From NCBI GenBank assembly GCA_031272365.1, contig JAISTX010000066.1:1-64000 (forward strand): a stretch of 64,000 bases of DNA, in the 5' to 3' direction. This stretch comes from Eubacteriales Family XIII. Incertae Sedis bacterium (GTDB lineage: Bacteria > Bacillota > Clostridia > Peptostreptococcales > Anaerovoracaceae). Shown in pieces: positions 45,058-53,419 of this stretch; position 1 is the first letter of the stretch; the number at the start of each line of letters is the position of its first letter. The notes under the pieces are model-generated. The model did not search any database and was not told the DNA's origin. It worked only from the letters and a program-made list of their open reading frames with translations. Made by a program: the position numbers and the translations under genes.

Positions 45058-46833
45058 ATGAAGCAATTGATGTCGGGCAACGAGGCGGTTGCGCGCGGCC
45101 TCTACGAGGCGGGCGTGCGTTTCGCCTCGGCTTATCCGGGCACGCCGAGCACGGAGATTCTCGAGGAGCTGCCGCAGTACAAGGACGTGCTGTACTGCGA
45201 GTGGGCGCCCAATGAGAAGGTGGCGGCGGAGGCGGCCTACGGGGCGTCGATGGCGGGGGCGCGCTCCGTGTGCGCGATGAAGCACGTCGGGCTGAACGTG
45301 GCGGCCGACCCCGTCTTCACGGCGGCGTACAACGGTGTCGGGGGCGGTTTCGTGATCATTTCGGCGGACGACCCGGGCATGCACAGCTCGCAGAACGAGC
45401 AGGACAACCGGCACTATGCCAAGGCCGCGAAGATGCCGATGCTCGAGCCTTCGGACAGCGCCGAGTGCCTGGCCTTCACGCGGGCGGCGTTCGAGATTTC
45501 GGAGCTGTTCGATACGCCGGTGCTGCTGCGCATGACGACGCGCGTCTGCCATTCGAAGAGCCTCGTCGAGACAGGGGATCGCGCGGAGCAGCCCGTGAAG
45601 CGTTATGAGAAGGACATCGAGAAGTTTGTGGCGACGCCGGCGAACGCGATCAAACACCACCCGCAGGTGGAGGCGCGCATGGAATCGCTCGCCTCGTACT
45701 CGGACAACTGCCCGCTCAACTATGAGGAGCCGGGGGGCGGCGCGGTCGGCGTGGTCGCGGCGGGGGTGGCTTACCAGTACGCGCGCGAGGCGTTCCCTGC
45801 GGGCACGGGGTTTTTCAAGGTCGGCATGAGCTGGCCGATGCCTATCTCCCGCATCCGGGCGTTTGCGCAGACGGTGGAGAAGCTGTACGTAGTGGAGGAG
45901 CTTGATCCGTTCATGGAGGAGGCGCTTTTGGCGGCGGGGATCGCGTGCACCGGCAAATCGGTGATCCCACCGGTCATGGAGCTGAACCCGCAGATCGTGC
46001 GGGAGGCCGTGTTCGGCTGCGCGCCGGCCGTGACGGAGGTGGGCGCGCAGCCCGCGCCGAGGCCGCCCGTGCTCTGCCCGGGCTGCCCGCACCGGGGCTT
46101 TTTCTACACGCTGTCCAAGCGCAAGGACGCGGTCGTGTGCGGCGACATCGGGTGCTATACGCTCGGCAGCGCGCCGCCGCTCAACTCCATCGAGAGCTGC
46201 GTCTGCATGGGCGGGGGCTTCACGGTCGCGGCCGGGATGGCGAAGGTGTTTGAGCAGGTGGGCGACGAGCGCATCGTGTTCGGCGTGATGGGCGACTCGA
46301 CCTTCCTGCACAGCGGCATCACGGGCGCGTGCGAGATCGTCTACAACGGGGCGAAGCTCATCCCCTGCGTGCTCGACAACAGCATCACGGCGATGACGGG
46401 CCAGCAGCAGAACCCCGCGACGGGGCGCACGCTGATGGGCGCGCCCGCGCCGGCGGTTTCGATCGAGAGCGTGCTGACGGCCTGCGGTTTCGGGCGCGTC
46501 ATCACGGTGGACCCGCAGGATCTGGGCGCGATGCAGGCGGCTGTCGACGAGGCGGTCGAGAGCGTGGGCGCCGGCATCCGTACGGCTATTATTACAAAAA
46601 GATCGTGCTTGCTCATCAAGGGGCTGCCGCTGGAGCGGGGGCTGTGCCGGGTGGACCCGGAAAAATGCAAGGCGTGCAAGATGTGCACGAAGGTCGGCTG
46701 CCCGTCGGTGTATATGGGCGAGGAGGCGGCGGAGATCGACGCGGCGCTCTGCTCGGGCTGCACGGTATGCAAGCAGGTGTGCCCGTTCGAGGCGATCGAG
46801 GAAGTGCGGCCGCAGACGGTCGGGTATTTTTAA
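45058..46833 (+). CDS. iorA: Indolepyruvate ferredoxin oxidoreductase alpha subunit
   Basis: MSGNEAVARGLYEAGVRFASAYPGTPSTEI; C-terminal CKACKMCTKVGCPS and CSGCTVCKQVCP clusters. Confidence 0.96.
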   Translation: MKQLMSGNEAVARGLYEAGVRFASAYPGTPSTEILEELPQYKDVLYCEWAPNEKVAAEAAYGASMAGARSVCAMKHVGLNVAADPVFTAAYNGVGGGFVIISADDPGMHSSQNEQDNRHYAKAAKMPMLEPSDSAECLAFTRAAFEISELFDTPVLLRMTTRVCHSKSLVETGDRAEQPVKRYEKDIEKFVATPANAIKHHPQVEARMESLASYSDNCPLNYEEPGGGAVGVVAAGVAYQYAREAFPAGTGFFKVGMSWPMPISRIRAFAQTVEKLYVVEELDPFMEEALLAAGIACTGKSVIPPVMELNPQIVREAVFGCAPAVTEVGAQPAPRPPVLCPGCPHRGFFYTLSKRKDAVVCGDIGCYTLGSAPPLNSIESCVCMGGGFTVAAGMAKVFEQVGDERIVFGVMGDSTFLHSGITGACEIVYNGAKLIPCVLDNSITAMTGQQQNPATGRTLMGAPAPAVSIESVLTACGFGRVITVDPQDLGAMQAAVDEAVESVGAGIRTAIITKRSCLLIKGLPLERGLCRVDPEKCKACKMCTKVGCPSVYMGEEAAEIDAALCSGCTVCKQVCPFEAIEEVRPQTVGYF

Positions 46834-46855
46834 TTGAGAATTGAGGATTGAGAAT
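46833..46855. repeat. TTGAGAA heptamer array
   Basis: aattgagaattgaggattgagaa directly after iorA stop. Confidence 0.8.
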
Positions 46856-46875
46856 TTTTTTTGGAGGCGTGTGAA

Positions 46876-47466
46876 TTGGATACGATGAATGTAATGTTGG
46901 TGGGCGTCGGCGGACAGGGCGCGATCCTGACGAGCCGCATCCTGACGCAGGGGCTGATCCGCGCGGGGTTCGACGTGAAGATGAGCGAGGTGCACGGCAT
47001 GGCGCAGCGCGGCGGGAGCGTGTCGACGCAGGTGCGCTACGGCGAGAAGGTGTATTCGCCGCTGTTCGGGAAGGGCGCGGGGGACGTGATGGTCGCGTTC
47101 GAGCGTATGGAGGCGCTGCGGTACGCGGCGTTCCTGAAGCCGGGCGGGCTGGCGGTCGTGAACGACTACCGCATCACGCCAATGAGCGTGGCGGCGGGCG
47201 GCGCGAGCTACCCGGAGGACGCGGTCGGGGCGATGGCGGAGAAGTTCCGCACGGTGGCTGTGAAGGCCGGGGACATCGCGGTCGAGCTTGGCAACGCGCG
47301 CTGCATGAACGTGGTGCTGTTCGGGGCGCTCGCGCGGGCGCTCGGGCTCACGGATCTGCCCGGCGTGGACTGGGAGGAGGTCGTGCGGAGCGTGGTGCCG
47401 GAGAAGCTGGTGGAGCTGAATTTGGCGGCTTACAAGGCCGGCCTTGCGGCTGGGATTGAGAATTGA
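46876..47466 (+). CDS. iorB: Indolepyruvate ferredoxin oxidoreductase beta subunit (TTG start likely)
   Basis: VMLVGVGGQGAILTSRILTQGL...SEVHGMAQRGGSVSTQVR. Confidence 0.94.
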   Translation: MDTMNVMLVGVGGQGAILTSRILTQGLIRAGFDVKMSEVHGMAQRGGSVSTQVRYGEKVYSPLFGKGAGDVMVAFERMEALRYAAFLKPGGLAVVNDYRITPMSVAAGGASYPEDAVGAMAEKFRTVAVKAGDIAVELGNARCMNVVLFGALARALGLTDLPGVDWEEVVRSVVPEKLVELNLAAYKAGLAAGIEN

Positions 47467-47472
47467 GAATTG
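47455..47472. repeat. TTGAGAA heptamer array overlapping iorB stop
   Basis: attgagaattgagaattg; encodes the C-terminal IEN*. Confidence 0.8.
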
Positions 47473-47527
47473 TTTATGGGTGATTTTTGTTGGGGTGGAA
47501 GATGGCTTTGATGGGTGATGAGTTTTG

Positions 47528-48586
47528 ATGGATGTTGTTCGGGTTGAATTGGGGGCATCCGCCTATGATGTGGTGATTTCCGAGGGGCTTTTTGCGGGGG
47601 GTTCCTGGCGCGCCTTGTTGGAAGGGCTGGCCGCTGATGGCGGGCCTCCCTTTTTTGTCAGCGACGAGCATGTCTGGCGGCTTTACGGGGATTTGTTTGA
47701 CGGGTTCGGCTCGGCTGTAGTCGCGCCCGGGGAGGAGCACAAAACGCTGGCCGATTTGAGCGCGCTCTTTGATGCTTTTGCTTCGTCGCGGCTTTCGCGC
47801 GGGGGGCTTGTGGTCGCGTTCGGCGGCGGGGTGGTCGGCGATATGGCCGGTTTCGCGGCGGCGTGCTGGATGCGCGGCGTGCGCTTCTGCCAGATCCCGA
47901 CGACGCTGCTCGCGATGGTCGATTCGTCGGTGGGCGGCAAGACGGCCGTCGACATCCCGGCGGGCAAGAATCTCGTCGGCGCGTTCCACCAGCCTTCGCT
48001 CGTGTTGTGCGACCCCGCGTTCCTCGCGACGCTGCCGGAGCGCGAAATCCGCTCCGGGATGGCGGAGGTGGTCAAGACCGGGGCGATTGCGTCGGAGGCT
48101 CTGTTCGGCCAGGTTGCCGCGTCGGCTGCGGCTGCGGCTGCCGCTTCCGTTTCCGCTTCCCTGATCGCGGCGTGCATCCGTTTCAAGGCCGGCGTCGTCG
48201 CGGAGGACGAGCGGGAGGGGGGGCTGCGAAAGATCCTCAATTTCGGGCACACCTTCGGGCACGCGATCGAGGTCAAATACGGCTTTTCCAGGTACACGCA
48301 CGGGGAGGCTGTCGCGGCAGGCATGCGCCTGGCGGCGGCGCTCGGCGAGCGGCTCGGCGTTACGGAGAAGGGCACGGCGGCGCGCCTCGGGGAGGTGTTG
48401 GACGCGTGCGGGCTGAAGGCGCGGGAATCTGCGGAAGGGCTGCTCCCGTATATGCGCGGCGACAAGAAGTCTTCCGCGGACGGCGTGGATCTCGTGCTGC
48501 TGAAGCGCATCGGGGAGCCGGCCGTCACGCCGCTTTCCTTCGCTGCGCTGGAGGACGCGCTGGACGGGGGGCTGGCGCCCGCATGA
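47528..48586 (+). CDS. aroB: 3-dehydroquinate synthase
   Basis: GGGVVGDMAGFAAACWMRGVRFCQIPTTLLAMVDSSVGGKTAVD; LNFGHTFGHAIE. Confidence 0.96.
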   Translation: MDVVRVELGASAYDVVISEGLFAGGSWRALLEGLAADGGPPFFVSDEHVWRLYGDLFDGFGSAVVAPGEEHKTLADLSALFDAFASSRLSRGGLVVAFGGGVVGDMAGFAAACWMRGVRFCQIPTTLLAMVDSSVGGKTAVDIPAGKNLVGAFHQPSLVLCDPAFLATLPEREIRSGMAEVVKTGAIASEALFGQVAASAAAAAAASVSASLIAACIRFKAGVVAEDEREGGLRKILNFGHTFGHAIEVKYGFSRYTHGEAVAAGMRLAAALGERLGVTEKGTAARLGEVLDACGLKARESAEGLLPYMRGDKKSSADGVDLVLLKRIGEPAVTPLSFAALEDALDGGLAPA

Positions 48587-49917
48587 CGGCGTCGTCCCCG
48601 TTTTTGCCTGCGGAGTTGGTCATCGACCGCTTCCCCTCCGGCACGGTGCGCGTGCCGCCTTCCAAGAGCCTGTCGCACCGCGCGGCGATCTGCGCGGCGC
48701 TCGCCGGCGGCGAAGCCGCCGGGGCGGTGGTGCGGGGGCTCGGCGACTCCGAGGACATCCGGGCGACGGTGCGCGGGATTGCGCGGATTGTTTCCCGTGA
48801 TGACGGGCAGCCGGTCGACTGCGGGGAGTCCGGCTCGACGCTGCGGTTCCTGATCCCCCTCGCGGCGATGGCCGGCGGCGCGTGGCGTTTCACGGGGCGG
48901 GGGCGGCTCCTGGAGCGGCCTTTGCAGGTCTACGCGGACGTCTTCCGTGCCCACGGCGGAGAGGGTTCTTATTTTATTCAAGAAGACGGGGAGGTGCGCG
49001 TGCGGGGGCCGCTGCTGCCCGGGGACTACCTCCTGCCGGGCGACGTCAGCTCGCAGTTTTTGACGGGGCTTTTGCTGGCGCTGCCGCTCGCGGCGGGGGA
49101 CAGCCGGTTGTCGCTCACGTCGGCGGCGGAGTCGGCGGACTACGTGCGGCTCACGGTGGACGTGATGCGGGCGTTCGGGGTGCGGGCGAACGAGGAGCGC
49201 GCGGCCGGGCAGGGCGCAGGCGCGGATGCCGATGCGGGAACTGCGGCTTCGGAGATGCGTGCTGATGCCAGTACAGAGGCTGCGGGACTTGAGACCCTTG
49301 CTTGCGGAGATGCGGTTGTGGCGGCGGATGGCTACCGGATCCCCGGCGGGCAGGCGTACGCGCCCGCTGCGTATACGGTCGAGGGCGACTGGTCGCAGGC
49401 GGCGTTCTTCCTGTGCGCGGCGGCGCTCGGCCGCGACGTGCGGGTGGAAGGGCTGCGGCCGGACAGCCACCAGGGCGACCGCCGGGCGGCGGCGCTCGTG
49501 GAGGCCATCCGCACGGGGCAGGGCACTGTCATCGACTGCCGGGACATCCCGGATCTGGTGCCGCCGCTGGCGGCGCTGGCCTGCTATGCGCGGGGGGTCA
49601 CGCGGTTCGTGAACGCGGGGCGGCTGCGCATCAAGGAGAGCGACCGGCTCGCCGCGCTCGCGCAGGAGCTTTCAAACCTCGGGGCGGGCGTGCGGGAGGA
49701 GGGCGACGCGCTCGTGGTCGCGGGCGTCGGGGACGGCCAGTCACCCACGGGCAGTGGCTTGCCGGGCGGCCGGGCCGACGCGCACGGCGACCACCGCATC
49801 GCGATGGCCGTGGCCGTGGCGGCGATCGGCTGCCGGAACCCCGTCCGCCTGACAGGCGCGGACAGCGTTGCCAAATCCTACCCCCATTTCTGGGAGGACT
49901 TCCTGAAGGCGCGCTGA
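48583..49917 (+). CDS. aroA: 3-phosphoshikimate 1-carboxyvinyltransferase (EPSP synthase)
   Basis: PPSKSLSHRAAI, CGESGSTLRFLIPLA, LPGDVSSQFLTGLL, RIKESDRLAALA, HGDHRIAMA. Confidence 0.95.
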   Translation: MTASSPFLPAELVIDRFPSGTVRVPPSKSLSHRAAICAALAGGEAAGAVVRGLGDSEDIRATVRGIARIVSRDDGQPVDCGESGSTLRFLIPLAAMAGGAWRFTGRGRLLERPLQVYADVFRAHGGEGSYFIQEDGEVRVRGPLLPGDYLLPGDVSSQFLTGLLLALPLAAGDSRLSLTSAAESADYVRLTVDVMRAFGVRANEERAAGQGAGADADAGTAASEMRADASTEAAGLETLACGDAVVAADGYRIPGGQAYAPAAYTVEGDWSQAAFFLCAAALGRDVRVEGLRPDSHQGDRRAAALVEAIRTGQGTVIDCRDIPDLVPPLAALACYARGVTRFVNAGRLRIKESDRLAALAQELSNLGAGVREEGDALVVAGVGDGQSPTGSGLPGGRADAHGDHRIAMAVAVAAIGCRNPVRLTGADSVAKSYPHFWEDFLKAR

Positions 49918-49944
49918 AAAGTGCGGCCCGGTTGAAAAGGTTGC

Positions 49945-49962
49945 CGGATGCTTGCGCATCCG
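49945..49962. repeat. Palindrome CGGATGC-TTGC-GCATCCG
   Basis: Same core as the palindrome upstream of lepA. Confidence 0.6.
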
Positions 49963-49980
49963 CCGAATGATTTGATTTTT

Positions 49981-50128
49981 GGATTCCGGGTCAGCGGTAG
50001 AGTGCAGCGCTTTAGCGCGTTGCAGACCTACCCGGCAGCTTGCTGCCGTTGGTAGGTCGCATTCGAGGATTGCGCGGCTTTAGCCGCAATGCAATCTACC
50101 GTGGCACTCTACCGCTGACCCGGAATCC
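49981..50128. repeat. 148-bp cruciform element with 25-bp perfect terminal inverted repeats
   Basis: GGATTCCGGGTCAGCGGTAGAGTGC (49981-50005) and exact reverse complement (50104-50128); three internal hairpins. Confidence 0.92.
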
Positions 50129-50146
50129 ATGCTCCAATCAAAGCCA

Positions 50147-50199
50147 GGCGCGCGGAGGCGCGGCTGGCAACCACTCATCTGACAGCGCGGCAGGCAACC
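50147..50199 (+). repeat. 53-bp direct repeat, copy 1
   Basis: 48/53 identical to 50428-50480. Confidence 0.85.
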
Positions 50200-50248
50200 A
50201 CTCAAGCGGGTTTTCTCATGCCGTGCAGCAAATCCGGCGTTCCGTGGC

Positions 50249-50380
50249 CAAAAAACGCCGGGATGTGCAGATTCCCAAGGCGCAGGGCGCGATTTTTGTC
50301 ATAAAGCGAAAACCCGTATCACGTACACGTCGTTTTCCGGGATATTGCCGTGCACAGGATGCACATCCCGCCATTTTTTG
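50249..50380. repeat. 132-bp element with 21-bp inverted repeats
   Basis: CAAAAAACGCCGGGATGTGCA (50249-50269) vs TGCACATCCCGCCATTTTTTG (50360-50380), 19/21 complementary. Confidence 0.8.
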
Positions 50381-50427
50381 TCCACAGAAAGGGCGTTTTG
50401 CTGACAGGCGGCGGTGGCAGCATGGAC

Positions 50428-50480
50428 GGCGCGCGGGGGCGCGGCGGGCAACCACTCATCTGGCAGCGCGGCGGGCATCC
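50428..50480 (+). repeat. 53-bp direct repeat, copy 2
   Basis: GGCGCGCGGGGGCGCGGCGGGCAACCACTCATCTGGCAGCGCGGCGGGCATCC. Confidence 0.85.
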
Positions 50481-50485
50481 GCACC

Positions 50486-51028
50486 CTACGGTGCCGGCCG
50501 GTCGAAGAAGACGGACTTGCCGGAGGCTGACAGCGGGAGGCCCACGATCATCTTGTACTCCCCGAGCAGCCCGAGGCTCGCCGCCGCCTGGCCGATCGAG
50601 AGCATCATGCGGTTGTCGACGCGGGCGTCCGCCGCGAGCGACGCGGCCGAGCCGAGCGCGATCCCGAGGTCCATGGCCGTGAAGGCGCACGCCGCGCCCG
50701 CCTTCGCGCAGGCCGCGCAGTCCGCGAAGCCGCAGAGCCGGCATATCTCGTTCAGCCCGCGCACCTGGTATTTCGCCCCAATGAGCACGACGGCTTCGCT
50801 CGCGTCCACGCCCGCCGCATCCCGGCAGAAGAACCCCCCCGCCTCGCCGAGCGCCTCGCCGACCTTGCGCATCTCCGCCGCGAGCCGGTCCTTGTCCTCG
50901 CCCGTGAGGACGGCCGTCTCGAGGTGGTCGACGCCGCAGGCCTTCGGAGCCGTCCGCGCGGCCGCGCACATGCTGTAGGCGAGGTTTACAATGGCCGATT
51001 GCTCGGCGGTTTTCGAATCAACAAACAT
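50486..51028 (-). CDS. DUF2148 ferredoxin-domain protein
   Basis: ARTAPKACGVDHLETAVLTGEDKDRLAAEM..., ICRLCGFADCAACAKAGAACAF. Confidence 0.85.
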   Translation of the reverse strand: MFVDSKTAEQSAIVNLAYSMCAAARTAPKACGVDHLETAVLTGEDKDRLAAEMRKVGEALGEAGGFFCRDAAGVDASEAVVLIGAKYQVRGLNEICRLCGFADCAACAKAGAACAFTAMDLGIALGSAASLAADARVDNRMMLSIGQAAASLGLLGEYKMIVGLPLSASGKSVFFDRPAP

Positions 51029-51195
51029 AGGTCATCCCTCCTGTCTTCAGCAGCCTTGGTTTGATTCAATTTTATCATAAAAAAAATCAACAAATTCTAT
51101 AAAAAATGTTGAACATTTGCATCCGATTTGATGTATAATGGAGCTGCATTTTGGGATATTGCCGGTTTTCATAAATACATAGCAGGAGAAATGCC

Positions 51196-53379
51196 ATGCA
51201 AAAGAACTCTTATCTTTGGCGTTGCGCTGTTTGCGTGATTGTTGTCGCGCTGCCTTGTGCGTTGCTGCCCAGGATGAAATTGCTGCCGGCAAACGCCGCG
51301 GCGGCGCCCCGGGGGGCGTCGGATTTCAACGCGTTGCAATTGCCGGAAGAAGGCGCCTCCTCTGAACCGGCAGAAGAAAACCAGGCGCTGCTGGAAGCGG
51401 TCAACGCGGCGGAGGAAGCGAGGGCGGATGCAGCGGACGCAAGGTCGGAGTTGCAGGAGCTGTCAAGCGAAATGGTTGACATCAAAAAGGAGATAGCCGC
51501 GCTGAAAACCGAGCTAAGAACGCTAAGGGGCGGTCAAGCAGAGGCATCCATCCATGATGGCGTCATCCCGGGCCTCGGCAAGGCGAACTTCCCGGAGATC
51601 GACGGTAGCACGGCCTGCCAGCCACTGATCGCAGCGCTCTACGCAGCGGCCTGCGGCGTGGACAAAGAAGCGGCGGAGGCCGCTATCGCGGTAAGCGGCA
51701 CGAACGCGGCATGGAATCAAATGAATCCATACAGCGAGGACAGCGCCAACAAGCTCATCATAGCCTACGAACCGCAGGGCGGGGTGCCGAAAGCCGGCGT
51801 GCAGTCCAGCCCCCTCGGCCGTGACGGGCTTGTATTCCTGACTGGGAAAAGCAACCCGGTGGGCAGCTTGACCGCGGAGCAGCTGAAAGACATCTACGCC
51901 GGGCGCACTGTGGACTGGTCAAAGGTCGGGGGCGAAGCCGGGCCAATCACGGCATACCAGCGGAACCCGGAGAGCGGCAGCCATGTGATGCTGCTGAAAT
52001 GCCTCATGGGGGAGGAAACGCTCACGGAACCCCCCTCTGAGGAATTGATAGCAGAGATGGCCGGGTTGATCAACGTTGTCTCGGAATTTGAAGGCGGCGG
52101 GGATGCCATCGGCTATTCCGTTTACTACTATGCGGACCAGATGTACGCGGCGCCGGGCATCAAGATGCTCGCGGTGGATGGCGTGGCGCCCACAACCGAT
52201 TCCATCGCGGACGGCACGTACCCGCTGACAAACGATTTCCATATGGCGCTTCTGGACAAGGCGCCGGAAGGCTGTTCTGCCCGCCTGCTGTACGATTGGC
52301 TGCTCACGCCGGAGGGGGCGGCTTTGCTGGAAGAAAACGGGTATGTGCCTGTGGCGAAATCAGCAGCATCCGCCCGAAAGATCGAAGTCCCCGAGGAAGT
52401 CGCCGCCCGCGCCGCAGAGGCGGAGCCGATAGAAGGCCCGCACTCGGAATGGCTGTATCAGATCAATCGCGCAAGCGACACCTACACGATTTCCGGCTAT
52501 GAAAATGAAGGGAAACATGATACCTGGAGCGGTGCCTCGGGAAAAACATATTCGACGATTGTCGACCACGAGGGGAATATCATCTTTGAAGGCGAAAATT
52601 TCAATCGAATCTACAATGAGTCTGCCACAGATGTGATTGCCATTTCGCAAAAGAACCTCAAAGGTGAAATCACCAGATCGAGGCTGTACTCTGTCACAGG
52701 CAAACTGCTCCGTGATTGGGAAGCCGTAGACTACACAGGCGGGCCGTTGCATTTCCTCATGGCTGTTGAGTGGGATGAAGGCGCGCGAAAGGATTTTTAT
52801 AGACTGGTTGACCCCTCCACCGGGAAACGGGCGAACGATTTCAAGCTGTACCGCTATGGATACTATTGGCCTGACCGATATGACTATATCTACACGGACG
52901 ATGGTGGCTTTGTTGCGATGTCTTTCCCTTCTGATGGAGAAGATGCCGGCCCAGTCGTGAAATTTGATGCAAATGGAAAACCTGTTCCTTTCAAAGAGGG
53001 GGAGGCGTCAGACAAATCTGTGCTCGAGCATGGAATGGACGATCCGATGTCACCCTTGGACTACTATAAGCAATATACCAATTCAGATGAAAGCGCCGAC
53101 TCCGAATCGATCGCCTACGAGGCAATCCTATCGAAATGGGCCGAGAATACGGGCGTTACCGTTTACTTCGATAGCAACAGCATGCCCCGTTATTTCACTT
53201 CGGGCCAAGGCACCGTTGACATCTACGGCATGGACGGAAAGCTCCGAATCGCCAATGTGGTCGTGGAAGAATATGCTCCGGACCGCCTCGTCGCCGTGAA
53301 GGACGGGTGGCACGGGCTCATGGACCTGGACGGCAACTGGCTCTACAAAGAGAGCGTGTACAGCGTGCTGATGGATTGA
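51196..53379 (+). CDS. Membrane-anchored PstS-like/WG-like protein, paralogue 1
   Basis: N-terminal hydrophobic helix, coiled coil, IDGSTACQPLIAALY...GRDGLVFLTGKSNPVGSLTAEQLKDIYAGRTVDWSKVGG, C-terminal HGLMDLDGNWLYKESVY. Confidence 0.82.
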   Translation: MQKNSYLWRCAVCVIVVALPCALLPRMKLLPANAAAAPRGASDFNALQLPEEGASSEPAEENQALLEAVNAAEEARADAADARSELQELSSEMVDIKKEIAALKTELRTLRGGQAEASIHDGVIPGLGKANFPEIDGSTACQPLIAALYAAACGVDKEAAEAAIAVSGTNAAWNQMNPYSEDSANKLIIAYEPQGGVPKAGVQSSPLGRDGLVFLTGKSNPVGSLTAEQLKDIYAGRTVDWSKVGGEAGPITAYQRNPESGSHVMLLKCLMGEETLTEPPSEELIAEMAGLINVVSEFEGGGDAIGYSVYYYADQMYAAPGIKMLAVDGVAPTTDSIADGTYPLTNDFHMALLDKAPEGCSARLLYDWLLTPEGAALLEENGYVPVAKSAASARKIEVPEEVAARAAEAEPIEGPHSEWLYQINRASDTYTISGYENEGKHDTWSGASGKTYSTIVDHEGNIIFEGENFNRIYNESATDVIAISQKNLKGEITRSRLYSVTGKLLRDWEAVDYTGGPLHFLMAVEWDEGARKDFYRLVDPSTGKRANDFKLYRYGYYWPDRYDYIYTDDGGFVAMSFPSDGEDAGPVVKFDANGKPVPFKEGEASDKSVLEHGMDDPMSPLDYYKQYTNSDESADSESIAYEAILSKWAENTGVTVYFDSNSMPRYFTSGQGTVDIYGMDGKLRIANVVVEEYAPDRLVAVKDGWHGLMDLDGNWLYKESVYSVLMD

Positions 53380-53419
53380 AGGAAAAATAACCGGATGGGT
53401 AAAGAGGAGGTTTGCAAAG

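Noticed and set aside
50040-50978. 312-aa plus-strand ORF over the repeat nest and DUF2148 gene
   Set aside because: Its N-terminal part is translated repeat DNA and the rest is antisense to the conserved DUF2148 protein with Cys motifs.
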